NCBI GenBank assembly: GCA_000708835.1
Contig: DF237070.1
Span: 122,701-186,700 of the forward strand
Direction: 5' to 3'
Length of the DNA: 64,000 bases
DNA from: Klebsormidium nitens
Taxonomy: Eukaryota; Streptophyta; Klebsormidiophyceae; Klebsormidiales; Klebsormidiaceae
Below, in pieces: positions 33,339 to 45,220 of this stretch (within the stretch, counting starts at the first letter, position 1; the number at the start of each line of letters is the position of its first letter). The position numbers and the translations under genes were made by a program. Below the pieces are notes generated by a model that saw only the letters and a program-made list of their open reading frames with translations, ran no database searches and was not told the DNA's origin.

Positions 33339-36300
33339 ATGTCATTGAAGCAGGCTTGCTGCCGCTTGCCTCAGAAGGGCACGTTGCTCAAGCTAGCGAA
33401 TAGGCGTCCAGGCGAGCCGTTCGTTTTTGGGGGCCTCTATCGAGGCGTAGATCTAAATTGTACGGAGCAAAGGTCAATTGGGATTACAGCTCAATCAATC
33501 AAGAGGTCTGGGACTCTCGGAGGTTTGCAAAAGTTCGGGTCATTAGCAAGGCGCCACCATAGCACCGAAGGCCTGCGTGTAGCTCGGGCTTATTTGCACA
33601 CAATGGCAGAAGAGAACGGCCAGGCGGGAGAGGGGCCTGCGGTGGCCGGTGAAAGTAAGCCCAAGCTGACGATAGATATCGTGTCTGACACGATGTGTCC
33701 CTGGTGCTTTGTGGGCAAGAAGAACCTGGAGAAAGCAATGGCGCTGAGCAAAGTGAGTTCCCTTATCAGGCCCCCTGGCGATGTGCGAGCAGGCACTTTT
33801 TCTTATGCAGCATCTTTCTGCCAGTGGTTGACGTGCGAAACGTGCTTCCGTTGATTAATCAGGGAAATCCAGATGCGTTGTTCCCTGTTGAAGTGGTGGA
33901 AGTTTGAAAAGGACGGCTCTTTCATTCCGAGTATGTTTTGGCTCAACTTTGCTGCTTGCAGTTGTTTTCACAGCTTTCATTCCAGCAGCCCCTTTCGAAA
34001 AACAATCTTAGCTCCTTTTTCCCGGCGCAATTGCGGCGACTACGCACTTTGCGGCGACTATGCACTTGGCAATGCGTGAGGACGTGGTGTTGAGCCGACG
34101 ACTGCTCCTTATTGAGCCCCCCTGGCGGTCTGATGTGCGAGCAGGCACTTTTTCTTATCCAGCAGCTTTCTGACGGTGGTTGACATGCGAAACGTGCTTC
34201 CGCCAATTAATCAGCGAAATTCAGACGTGTGATCTCCTGTTGAAGTGGTGGAAGTTTGAAAAGGACGGCTCTTTCATTCCAAATATGTATTGGCGCAACT
34301 TTGCTGCTTGCAGTTGTTTTCACAGCTTTGTTTCCAGCAGCCCATTTGGAATAACAATCTTAGCTCCTTTTTCCCAGCGCATGAAGCAATTGCGGCGACA
34401 ATGCACTTGGCAATGCGTGCGCACGTGGTGTTGAGCCGATGATTGCTCCGTAGACTCTGCTGTTGCTCCAAACAACTATAAGCAGCCTTCAGTCAGTGCC
34501 CCGCCCCGAATCAAAAGCAAGTGCAATCTACGAGTCTGAATGTAAGTCATGAAGTGGCTGTAGTGTCCAGCATCATGTGATGTGGGAAGGCCCTTTTATT
34601 AGACGATTGAGTCCTTCCAAGAGAGCCCTGGCGTTGAACCGATCCTAGAAAGCTCTGGCAACATGGGGCAGGCACAAGTGTTGTGGGGTGTTCTCGTTGA
34701 CCCCCCCCCCCTGCTGCTTTATCTCTCCTTGAAAGAAGGCAGCCTGCTCTCTCTTAAGCCCCCTTCGTACCATTTTCCTTGTTTCGGCTGGCCCCCCCGG
34801 CCCCTAATTAGACTCTGCTAATGTGGCCGCCTTAGGCTATCTAGTGTCCTATCTGATGCCACTCAATGTTTGGCCTGCTTCTCTTCCTGTGCAAGTAAAA
34901 TGCCTTTTTCGGCCCCCCCGACTTGTATTCCTTTTCTGCTGCCCCAATGACATCGCTTGTCATGCCTTGAGTGTGCCCCCCTCTCCATCCATCTTATCCT
35001 CTTCATTGCACACCCTGCAGCTTTCCCATTGTTTGGTGGGAGAGCCATGTCATCCGGTAGCTGCCTTGATATGTGTTCTGTTCCTCATTTGCCTTACTCA
35101 CAGATACTCCTTTTCCATCATGGTCCCCTGGCTCCTTGTTCAGACCTTTCTTGCCTGAGCCCCTGTGCTTTTGGCAGCAAGCGACGGGGAGAGCTACATA
35201 GGCAGAAATTGAGCTCCTTTCGTTTTGCTCTTATGTGGCAGTTGTGGGGCTCTGGCAGCATGCACTTCGTGGGGGACCTTGCCTGATCAAATCCTGAGCT
35301 TGGGCATGATTTCTGAGGGACAGTCAGGTTACGTGCACGTCGCAGCAAGAGTTCGATGAGTTTGATGCAAAACGTTTCCACATGTTTTAGTCATGTCTTT
35401 CTTGGGGGACCATGCTTCCTGGACCTTTGAGATACAGGACCGTGCAGTAGTTTCCAATGAACAAATGCTAAGGAGCCAAGTTTTGGGGAACGAGATGCTC
35501 ATATCAGTCTTTGCAAGTCATGCTTGGCTTTTATTTTGTTACTGACAAATGCGGAGGCATCCCATTCCGCAAATCCATCTCCTTTCTTCTGCTTTGATTC
35601 TAGCAGTCGTTTGAATCAGTCATAGAATCAGAGTGAATCAGCTCGACACTGTTCAAAGTCGGGGCATTCGGTTTGGTTAACATGCCTTTTTTTTTGCACA
35701 AAGCAGATTTAAACCCCGTCCAACCCCGTCGATGCTTCTTCGCTCTTGAACTGCTACACGCGCCCTTCGAACCTTCTTGTTTTCCTCAGGACAAGTACGA
35801 CTTCGAAGTCATATGGCGGCCGTTCCAGCTGAACCCAGATGCCGCAAAGGAGGGCAAGAACAAGCGCAATTACTACCGGCAAAAGTTTGGCGAGGCCAAG
35901 ACGAAGATGATCATTGAGCGGATGACGCAAGTAAGCTTGTTGAGATTTCCTAATGGAAGTCGAGGGATCAGAGTCGGGGACTTCGAACCTAGCTTGACGA
36001 GGCGCAGATGGTTGCGACTACTTACAGAGAGTCTGGCTTTGAAAGGAGTCTGCTGTGTGGAATGTTCAGTCCTTTCAGCAGAATGAGGCTGTTGGTAAAA
36101 TGTCAGGAAGACTCTCGTTGCTGGATTGGTTCCCTCTGAAAGGGCCTTTTGGTGTTTCTCCAATACCAGCGTCCTCGCTGGCCAATGTATATGACTTGCA
36201 GATATTCAATGTTCGACATCTTGGTTTGACAGTGCTATGCTATGCGATGTTGTGTGGATACCCTACTGCAAGATTCAACAAAGAGATTACTAGTAACGAG

Positions 36301-39300
36301 GCTAATGGCAGCTTTCTGACAGTGCTCCAAATCCGCTGAGTTGCTTTTTTGAATGCTGCAGGTGTTCGACTCGCTGGGGTATGTCTACAACATGGATGGC
36401 TTAGTGTAAGTCTTGAATAACCAAACTCCCTATCTTGCTGCAGTCCTGCAAAGACAACTGCTTGCGCTACTTCTATGCTTGGAACGTGGCTTTGCAAAGC
36501 ACCCAATCAGGATCTGCTGACTCTTCACCCGCTCACCCTGTCCTTTTACTTGATTGGGTGACTCTCTGTCCCTGTGAATCAAGGCCTAGCATTTTCCGCT
36601 CTTTTGCTCCGCTCTTTTTCTTCAATGATCAGTGGTTGTCAATCAAGGCCTGGCAGTCTTTAGCCTTTTCAAAGGTCGCCCGTTTTCTCGCAAGGCCTAG
36701 CAGTCCCTGAGCCTTTCTCCCATCTCTTGTTTCGGTATTGGTGGAGGCGAACGGCCCGCGACAACCGTCTTTTGGAAAACTGTTCATTTCTACTTACTTC
36801 GACATTACATTACGAAAGCAACGTTTGCAAGCAGAGCAGCCTTTCAAAAGGGCGTCCAAACCGCGTCTCTTTATCAATCTGCAGAGACGACTGGCTGAAC
36901 AGCGACCGGCTACTGATCATTACTCCACATGTTCTCTAAGGCAAAGCCATGCGTTGCAGAAAGGTTTGTTGCAGCTATTCACAGCCTTGATACTCTTATC
37001 TATGCCGATTCTGCAGAGGCAATTCGCGGGACAGCCACCAGCTACCGATGATTATTCACGATAGCTTTCCTTGAAATGGGAATCCAGTCATCGGAAATAA
37101 GATCCTTGAAGTCACTGGAAACTTAAACACCCATCATTTTTGTGATTTTTGCAGAGGCAACTCGCTGGATAGTCACCGGCTTCTAGAGTTCGCCAAGGAG
37201 CAGGACAAGCAGAACGAGGTGTGCGAGGAGCTGTTCCTCAACTCTTTCGTGCGGGCCAAGTACAACGGAGACATGTGAGCGCTTTCGAAAACGCGTCTCG
37301 ATTCGATCTGGGACTTCGGAGTTCGATTCTGGCTGGAGTCAAAGTTTGCAAGTTCTGGCTGCGAACAGAGAAGGAAAGCACCCACGAAGTACTGTAGACG
37401 CCCGCGGTTTAGAAATCGCTAAGGTTTTGAAGGAGAGGCTAAGTTTTGAAAGCTTCCACTCCGCAAGTCGGGTTGAAGTACCCTTGCGGGCATGCGGCAA
37501 TTGTAGACCGGAACGTTGATTTTGAAAATATCTGCTAAGTCACTTTTTGGTGACAGTAAGGACGTAAAACCTTGCTGACTCGTCTTTTGATTCCGGTACG
37601 AATGGTTGTGGCTCCCGCAATGCATGTAGACACAGCATCGAGTCACTTGTTCCGACCTCGTTTTGGAGGCGCTCGCGCACATTGTTCGTCTCACGTGCTA
37701 TGCGAGCAGAAGAGAGTCTCACGTCTCAGGAGCTCGGGACGTCTTGTGCTGCAAAAGTATATTTTAAAAATGGCTTCGCGAATCCAAAAGCGACAAAAGG
37801 AGCTTGGAAGAATCACTGCTGCGAAAAGAGCCTCAAAAGACGGATGAAAGGAATGAAGAACGATACGGAGGGCTGGGACCAAGAACAGCACATAGTTCTC
37901 AGGATTCCGTCCGCTGCAAAAAATACCGGCTGAAAAGGGAGTTTTCTTGGGCTAATTCCCGGCTTTGGTAGAGGCCACGAAGACCGGGGGCGTCACGGGG
38001 GCGCTAGGTTGCGGACAATCTTGAACATTTTCTGCTGCGAAAAGAAGATAGGAAAATGGGTAAACACAAAATCAAAAATCATCCCGAGAAAAGCGATTTG
38101 TTGGTGCTGGTGTCAGGGACAATCTGGTGGAGGCTGTGGATATAGCGGGCATCATGGGCGTGCTAGAATTGCGGACAATCTTGAACATCCTCTGCTGCAA
38201 ATAGAAGTTTCGAAACCGGTTCAGCACAGAAGTCGAGATCGTTTTAGAGAAACATTATTCGTTTGTGCTGGTGTCAGGGACAATCTGGTGGAGGCCGCGG
38301 AAACAGCAGGCATCACGGGCGCGCGGGAGTTCCTGGAAGATCCGGACGCCGGCCTGTCGCAGGTTCGCGACGACCTCCGGACGTACGCACGGGGGGTCAC
38401 CGGAGTTCCCCACTTCATCGTGAGTGCACTCTGCACTTTTCACTTTTAGGGGCGTCGTCCCGGTTTCATGTTTCGGAAGAGCAGCTTGGGTGCTTCTCGG
38501 GTTGTCTATTCTGGTCCTTTCATGCATCTGCGAGTGCGCGGGCGGTTATTTGGAGCTTCCACTTCATTGCGAGTGCACATTTGCGCTGTTAGGGTGGTCG
38601 ACATTCCTGTTTGGGTCATTCAGCAGCTTGGCTGGTACTTTTGTGTGCTTGTCCTTTGCTGCGAGTTGCGGCAGTAGGTACGCTTGAGTGCCTTGCCTTT
38701 TCCATTTCTTTGTCTTGTTCGCTTCGCTGGTCGGTGCGACTAGATTGACGTCATTCTCCTGTCACGATTGCGTGACTTGCCTTTTACGGTGTCTCGTCGT
38801 TCGCTTCTATGGTCGGTGCGAGTCAGAGTGACGTCATTTTCCTTCCCGCCCTTGATCCGCTCGTCATATATCCTTCTGCTTTAGTCTAGTCAGTTATAGC
38901 GAGAACCAGTGACAAAGTACCGTTCCGCAGGACAACATATCTAGCTCATACCGGGTGCATTTTGCTGGTCTCTTATGGACACGCCCCGTTTCGAAGTTAC
39001 GTCAGTTGATCTGTTGTCTAACGTCAGCAGAGAGCGCACTTCCCTTTTCGCTGCACCGTGCACTGCCTGCTGGAGTATCGTTGAAGTATTTGCATGCTTC
39101 CCCATTTCTTCGTGCTTCTCCTAGTCGGGGACCAATTCTAGCAGCCGCCATCTACGATCTCCGGGTGTATCACGCCAGCACGCCTCTCAGAAGCACTGCG
39201 ACCATTAGTGCCGCCAGCGAGATCCTGCATCGCATGGAGATGTGTGAATAACTATGGCTGTAGGCGTTTCTGCAAGCTGCACACTGGACGTTCTGCTGTC

Positions 39301-39827
39301 TTTGGGGATACATACAGCGGAGGCATTGCACGCGCTCCATAGGTCAAATCTAGGATGATGCGCAAGGGCTGTTCTCGGTCGTTTTCGTTGGTAACGTGGA
39401 CGAGGGTTGTGATTGAAGGGGTGTTGTAGAAAAGAAGAAGTGGCCTTACGGGAAGCATGATATGTCGTTGTCTTCTTTTTCTGCTCCTCCAACTGTTGTG
39501 ACCGGAGAAGGTGACAATGCGTCACGGTCATCGAGGATGCACTCCTCTCGAGGACTAGTGGATTCTCGTTTCTGACAAGGGTTCTCTTGACCTGACATGG
39601 GTTGTCTCTTAAGCCTATGATCTGTTTGATTCTCGTTTCCAAGGTCAAGCACCTCGTGACCCGACAAAGCAGTTGCTCAAATGACGTCCTCTTTTTACGC
39701 AAGCAGCCTTGACGCCGTATTCTACGTTTCGCCTCCACAGATCAACGGGCAGGTCGAGCTGTCGGGAGCTCAACCGCCAACTGCTTTGCTGGAGGCCTTT
39801 GAGGACGCCTTGTCTGCAGTGGCTTGA
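33339..39827 (+). CDS. FrnE/DsbA-like thioredoxin-fold oxidoreductase (CPWC)
   Basis: Exons 33339-33752, 35790-35930, 36362-36405, 37155-37274, 38278-38419, 39741-39827; phases agree throughout. From the ATG at 33339 the product is 315 aa; from the in-frame ATG at 33603 it is 227 aa, the usual FrnE size. The extra 88 residues are Arg/Ser-rich with few acids (RRHHSTEGLRVARAYL) and suggest organelle import, so dual targeting by two starts is plausible. Family marks: DIVSDTMCPWCFVGKKNLE with the redox CPWC; IWRPFQLNPD; GNSLDSHRLLEFAKEQ; ELFLNSFV; and GVTGVPHFIINGQVELSGAQ. Likely a protein or small-thiol disulfide oxidoreductase, alternatively a 2-hydroxychromene isomerase-like enzyme. Introns 1, 3, 4 and 5 contain tandem duplications. 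Confidence 0.85.
33770..34450. repeat. 352-bp tandem duplication in FrnE-like intron 1
   Basis: The copies run about 33770-34105 and 34121-34450; anchor ATGTGCGAGCAGGC recurs at 33781 and 34133. They share long nearly identical blocks, for instance around 33893-33930 and 34240-34277. Divergence is perhaps 10-15 % by eye. A 5' block resembling the exon 1 donor neighbourhood is included, but no coding sequence. Confidence 0.9.
36881..37065 (+). repeat. Two pseudo-exon copies of FrnE-like exon 4 start
   Basis: The true exon 4 begins at 37155 (AGAGGCAACTCGCTGGATAG). Copies with a CTGCAG acceptor begin near 36886 and 37018. In the exon phase they read VDDWLNSDRLL and VGNSRDSHQL against VGNSLDSHRLL in the real exon. 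Neither copy has a donor in the right phase. Spacing is about 135 bp. Confidence 0.85.
37965..38210 (+). repeat. Two pseudo-exon copies of FrnE-like exon 5 start
   Basis: True exon 5 begins at 38278 after GTGCTGGTGTCAG. A close copy (same acceptor, DNLVEAVDIAGIMG) begins at 38121, and an older one lies at about 37965-38040. Spacing is about 156 bp. Both pseudo-copies share a block (TTGCGGACAATCTTGAACAT) that is absent from the real exon, so the older copy and the middle copy arose from each other. Confidence 0.85.
38695..38845. repeat. Tandem duplication in FrnE-like intron 5
   Basis: Two imperfect units of about 83-90 bp, each ending in GGTCGGTGCGA followed by a TGACGTCATT motif (38746 and 38829). 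No coding content. Confidence 0.65.
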
Positions 39828-41071
39828 GAGGAAATTTTCCCAAGTATAGCGGCATCAGCAGCAGTGTGTGACGCAGCGTGCCCACTAATCTCGTCTTAGA
39901 AGCGAAGATGTGGTATGGGTGCCACAAAAAGATCCATCGTTTGTGGGGCTCCCGGTAGCGACATCGAAAATGTAAACTTGATCTAAGCAAGCGCGAGCAA
40001 GAGAGAAAGCACAAGCCGGATACACGGGCATGTTTTGGAGGAGGGTATTATTTTCCTGAAAGTATAAGTGGCGGCCCTCTTGACCGTACAGAGGATGTAA
40101 CAAGGGAGCTACTTCAAATCTTCCTGTTTCATATGAGAGGTAGTGACAAGCTTTCATGCATTCAAGGAATTGAAGATAGACTTTTAGGAATCGAAGTCCA
40201 ACTTGGCAAGTGGCAACCGAGACATCAGGTATTGCAATTTGCACAAAAACGTTCATCATCAGCCATGCAGTATGGTGGAGTCTCATCCAAACAAAATGCA
40301 TTACAATGAAGAGAGCTACCTAGCCACATGTTCTCGCACATGCTAGGCGCTCTTGGACAATTTCATGGCTTAGTATACCTATACCTATATGCAACACTCT
40401 AAAAAGATCCATCGGACATCCTTGACAGTCATGCAAGGCTGCTTGTGCTGATCACCAATTTTTGTCCCTCATGCCTTCAAGTTGTTTTGTGAAACTTGGA
40501 GTCCGATTATTACTTGCAGCGCGCGCGCGCGCGCCATGTTTTTCAGCGGGGATGCCCATTTTCTGCCAGCCTTCAAGGCAGCATCGTAGTGTTGATGCAT
40601 CGGTGGGGTAGATTTATAATGCTGAGCAAAATCTGCCGCTACCTATCCTGGTCCTATCCTGCAGGACAGCATTGCAGTTCGCCCCACACCCCAATTTTGT
40701 CTGCGAAAATTAAAGCACAGTGCACACACACTGTTCAGCGGAGGGCGAAGGTGGCCCCATTGGAATTGGCATAAGGCTCTGCCTTGGGAAGAAAATTGTG
40801 TGCAGCTCAGCAGGCCTCGAAGCCCTCCTGTTTGAGCATGTTGCTGCAGGTAACGTAGATCCCCTTCACTACAAGCCAACCTTCTCAAATCCGAGAAGGT
40901 CAGAATGTAGAATGTTGCTGTTGGATTCCCAAGTATGCCACCAATTTAGAATGTGAGAAGTACTCTCCAAGGGGTCTGGCGCGCAGCTAGTCATTCTTGA
41001 GGAGCCGGATATTCATGATCCTACAGTCTGCTCTACAGCATTACTGTTGCTTCTCTGAATAGATTCTGAAC
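39828..41071. other. Intergenic gap with a (GC)n run
   Basis: No supported gene. A GCGCGCGCGCGCGC run lies at about 40519-40533. The plus strand near 40760-40850 has a short frame (GIRLCLGKKIV, donor-like GTAACG after it) that I could not link to any gene. Confidence 0.4.
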
Positions 41072-44000
41072 ATGGCTCCTCGAATCACAGAGACGATATA
41101 CAAAAATTCAAAAATTGAGGAGCTCATCCAGTCTTTGAAGCTCGTGATGCTTCATGCAAAGGAGGCAAAAATACGCAAGCTGGGCTCTGACGAACAAGTG
41201 TACAAAACTCGAGCAAAAACCAAGGACAAGCCTGAATTGGTAAGTATGCGCACTCTGAGGCACATGTTCCTCAGTGCACAAAGAGCTGCGCAGCCTAATC
41301 AGCTGCTCTGCAGCATTGCCATGTCAATTGCTATGGTAGCTAGCTGCCACCTTTGAGCAGGCACACTCAGTCTGATAGAACAATTCATTCCGTTTGCTCA
41401 GTCTGAGGTGATACTATTGGACAGGCTGGCAGCGCAGGGGGATCATCTTGAGCCCTTCCTGACGATGGGCCCCATAGCTATACCAGCTGGCTTTGACAGA
41501 TTTCCTGCAGTTCAATAAGGCCAAGATTTGGGTCATGGGGGAAGTCATAGGCAATCAGAACACATATACCCCTCCAGTATGCTTTCCAGTCGCCCCAGTC
41601 CTCTATAGGTTGACCTTGATGTCTAGCAGCTGTCCCCTGCCTCATTCAGCCAGCCTCCTTGCAGGTCCCCGACTATCACACAAGAGCCAACCCCAAGAAG
41701 CACGATGGCACCCCCGCCCACTTCCACGAGCGCATCCAGCTCTGGGGGCAACGGGGCATGCTAGCCGTTCTTGAAGAAGCGGGGCGCGAAATCGCAGAAG
41801 ATGGCCCCCAAACCGTCCAAGCACTGGCCTTGGCTCTCAGGGAAGAGGTAGCGTCAGCCCGAGCCCTGGCACAGAACGACGTTGAACAGTACATCCAGTG
41901 GCTGGAGAGCTTGTTGCCCGCAGTGGCGCCGGCCAATGGAGGCGCAGAGGGGGGACAAGGACTGAATCCCCCATGTGAGGACGCGCCTGCATCATCTGCC
42001 CTGCCTACTGGTGCCCCGTCGCATGCACAAGGCAGCCCCTTGGGGCAGTGCCACAACAAGCAGGATGAGCGGCGGGTGTGCCTGCAGCCCCCGCAGGAGG
42101 CGTTCAGCCAGGGGGTGAAGAACTCCCAGACAAGCATGCCAAGCGGCCAACAAGAGGGGCCAGGCAGCTCGGCGGGGAGCGAACATTTGTCAAATTGGAG
42201 GCAGGCAACATGGGCCTTACATGCGTCTCGTATGATGAGAGGTGCGCTGGTCCAGAGGAGGAACAAGCCTGACGCTGTCAGTGGAGAGGTAAAGTGCCCT
42301 TGTGGCTTTGCGGCTTGATTGCGAGTTCAACTCTGTATGTGAGGTGCTCATGCCCTTGGATCTGAGCAGGATGATGGCACTACTGAAATTGAACGATTCG
42401 AGTTCGATCCTTCAGGGGGCTGATCACCGTTTGGTTGGACAGCTGTTTGTTGCCGTGAAATTCTCACACTAACTGTCCTTGTCCCTCTCACTTTGGTCTG
42501 TTGTTAGCAGAGCTTGTTTTGCTTGCACTTCTCCAAGCAAGACCCAGCTTTTGTATTTTATGTTCTTAGAAGCTCCAACTTCGTTCCTCCAGACCTCTGT
42601 CCCCTCCCAACAGCTGAGTGACATTGAGCACAGCGTGCAGGACGTGCTAAAGGACCTTCTGCAGCAGATCGAAGACGGAGATAGGATCTGGTCTTGGTTT
42701 AAGGACAAAGTGCTAGGGGGATGTGTGGAGCAGGAGAATCGTCGGAGCTGGAAGGAGGGGCTAGTGGATGAGATCGAGAGAGCCTTAGGCCTTGGCAGGT
42801 AAGGCGTTTGCTTTTGACGATCATCTTCATGTTTGGCTGAGGGTATCCGTCGTCGTATATGCTTTGGTGTCTCAATATCCAAATTGTTGGCTTTCAAAAG
42901 CGTAGAGAATCTGGTCGTTGGTCACCTTCTTTGTGTCTCTTGTTTTGTAACACCGGCGTGACTAGGTCACGCGCCCTAGGGGAGTAAGAGGTCCAATCTT
43001 GTAATGTTTCCAGGTCCTGGTCAAAACCGGGGTCTGTCATTTCCTCTTCAGTGCTGTTCCTTCACTTCGTTTCCGTATCAATGATCTCACTACAGGCCAG
43101 GAGCTTCACCGTTTGTGGATTTTCGGTGTCAGCTTCTGGCGCTGTCCGGTGTAGTCCCTCCTGTAGAATATCTGAGATACTGAGACTTCGCCTTACCTCG
43201 TCCAGCGTCAGCGAGCTCTGCAACTGCAGCCTCTGGGCTTCACTCACCGAGTTTCATCCTCGATGCAGTAGATTACTCGGAGCGGATTTGAGTTGATGCT
43301 CGGTGGACCGTCAGATTCTTTGGCTACTGTTTCTGTAGAAGCAAGTGGAAGTCGTCCTTTTACTTCTGTCGTCAAAGCTGTATCAAAGCCGGCCGCTGGC
43401 CATGCTGACCGGGATTCTTGAGGGTTCTCGTGGCTCGCTTTTGCAACGTGTGCCAGTCGAGATTCCTATGTTGAAAAGTCCCTAAAGAGGGGACGAACCT
43501 CCCTTTTCGGCAGTCAGGATAGAGCAACGGAAGCTAGGTTTGTCGATTTTGCATTTCATCTTGCACAGAAGCTTTCATGTGCAGGCTTGCTTTCTCACAA
43601 GGTATCCTCGTGGATTTGTTTCTCGCTTCTATTGGCAAGTGTTATGCTATTTGACTCGGTTCGGGGTTCTGCGATCGTCATATTCGCATGTTACAACTCT
43701 TCTGGATTCTGTGTTTGCCCTCCACTTTCGGTGGGGCCCTGCGTTCAAGTTGAGTTTTTGCATGCCATGCATTTTGCCTAATGCATACCAAGCACTATCC
43801 AATCTGCGTCCTGTGCTCTGCTGGGGCTGACTGCGATGCAGGTTTTTGCTAGCGATTCAATCAACAGTGTCTTCTTTGTCACACCATGTTGACTTCTGTA
43901 TGCACCCCCCGCCTCGCCGTCTATCTTGTTCCAATCAAATGCGCAAGAAGCTTGCTTGCGCACTTGTGCCCCACCCGGCCAGCTCCAAAGTGAGCTTCTT

Positions 44001-44431
44001 TCTGCCATTGCCTGCACGGCCGAGCCCCATTCCTCCGTCCCCCTTGCAGGCCTTCCATCACGCCTAGCCACGCCCGGCGTCTCGGTTACGCTCTCCAATC
44101 CTTCAAGGCGGCCGGAGACACCACTTCCAACCTTGACACCTCCAGTCTCAGCCGCAGCCTCTCTGACGTCCCAGCGACTGGCTCGCACGTCGCCGAGGGC
44201 GTGACACGTGGCTCTGCTGACGTGGGCGAGGTCGTCACTCAGCCGGACGACGGCCTCAGGGCGCCCTGCGCCATGGACATCGACATACCGTCGCCTGGGA
44301 CGCCTGCCAGTAGCGCAGCGGGCGCGTTCGAGCCGCAGAAAGGTGACCACATCTGTGCGATGCTGCAGTCGGCTGGTGAGGCTGTCGCCTCCCACGTGTT
44401 GGACTCCTTACTCAGAGCGAAGAGCCACTGA
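41072..44431 (+). CDS. Unrecognised multi-exon gene, Ser/Pro-rich C-terminus
   Basis: Supported exons: 41072-41239 (MAPRITETIYKNSKIEELIQ...), 41665-42288, 42614-42798 and 44050-44431; phases agree, and the last three junctions are strong GT-AG sites. Between exons one and two lie two adjacent coding-like blocks in different frames: 41402-41490 (SEVILLDRLAAQGDHLEPFL) and 41493-41570 (DFLQFNKAKIWVMGEVIGN). They cannot both be used without a 1-nt shift; a CAG acceptor before TTCAATAAGG, or an earlier one, gives the second block in phase. Exon 41665 starts VPDYHTRANPKKHDG and contains AHFHERIQLWG. Exon 42614 is helical (IEHSVQDVLKDLLQQIEDG). The tail is Ser/Thr/Ala-rich. I do not recognise the family and assign no function. 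Confidence 0.6.
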
Positions 44432-45220
44432 TGTCCCCTGCTTCGCTCCAATCCCCGTCGGGGGCTGGAGTTTCATTCAGAAGATTGCGAATGTCAAGAG
44501 CAGCTGACTGGAGCCATGATGTCTATTGTGTGGCAGACCGCGAAATGAAGCGGCTGGGAAAGCCCGCCCCCTTTCTTTCCGTCGCAGTGACGGCGCAGCG
44601 CACGACCGGGACATCCGAGAAGGGCTTCAAGCTTTCGCCCGGGGAGGGGGGCCGGGCGGGCCGGAAGCCGCCCGTGACATATGTGCCACTCGAGTTGACG
44701 GGAAAAGTGACGGACGGCAAGCCCGCCCGGGCGCAGGTGGGCGCCCGCTAATTTTCGTGAACGTGGTAACTTTCCAATTAGTAAGCCCAATGATAGTAAG
44801 ATCTTTTGGACCATAACGTTGAATAGTAAGGTTTTTGTTGGGTTTCACGAAAAGCCTAACCCAAAAGAGCTCCCGCATCCACCCTGACCACCTTAGCAAC
44901 CCAACCCGTTCCAATTCCGTTCACTGGGCTTATCTGTACGAAACCGATTGGGATGTGAACGTGCTCTTGGAGCTTGGTACTCTGTCCTCATCATTCCGCC
45001 CGATCGAAAAGCTCTCAGGGTTTTTTCCAAACCTGTTGTGTTTCCTGCCGATTCTGGCCGCCTCGACAATTTCGACATGCAGGTCGTGTTTCGTGAACAA
45101 GTGTGCGGGCGAGTCGTTTGCTCTGTAGCCAAGTGAGCGAGGAAACTCTGCACCGATTTCGATCCTGTTTCCCGCGGCAGTCGTCTTCTTATCAAGGGTC
45201 CTTCCGTCTCTCCTGAGCAG
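44432..45220. other. Gap; first exon of the U-box gene not found
   Basis: The downstream gene must begin somewhere in or before this stretch, because its first recognised exon (45221) starts at an acceptor. A frame at 44480-44751 is GC-rich and open but shows no family signal. No repeats or RNA genes seen. Confidence 0.4.

Noticed and set aside
34697-34712. Poly-C run and other simple sequence (GC)n at 40519, T-run at 54929
   Set aside because: Ordinary simple repeats in introns or intergenic DNA; no sign of function.
40760-40850. Cytochrome P450-like heme motif GIRLCLGKK
   Set aside because: Only the short G-x-R-x-C-x-G pattern is present, with no upstream Phe, K-helix ExxR or PERF region nearby; such a pattern occurs by chance.
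44480-44751. GC-rich open frame after the unrecognised gene
   Set aside because: Both strands are open because of high GC; no acceptor phase links it to either neighbour and no family motif is present.
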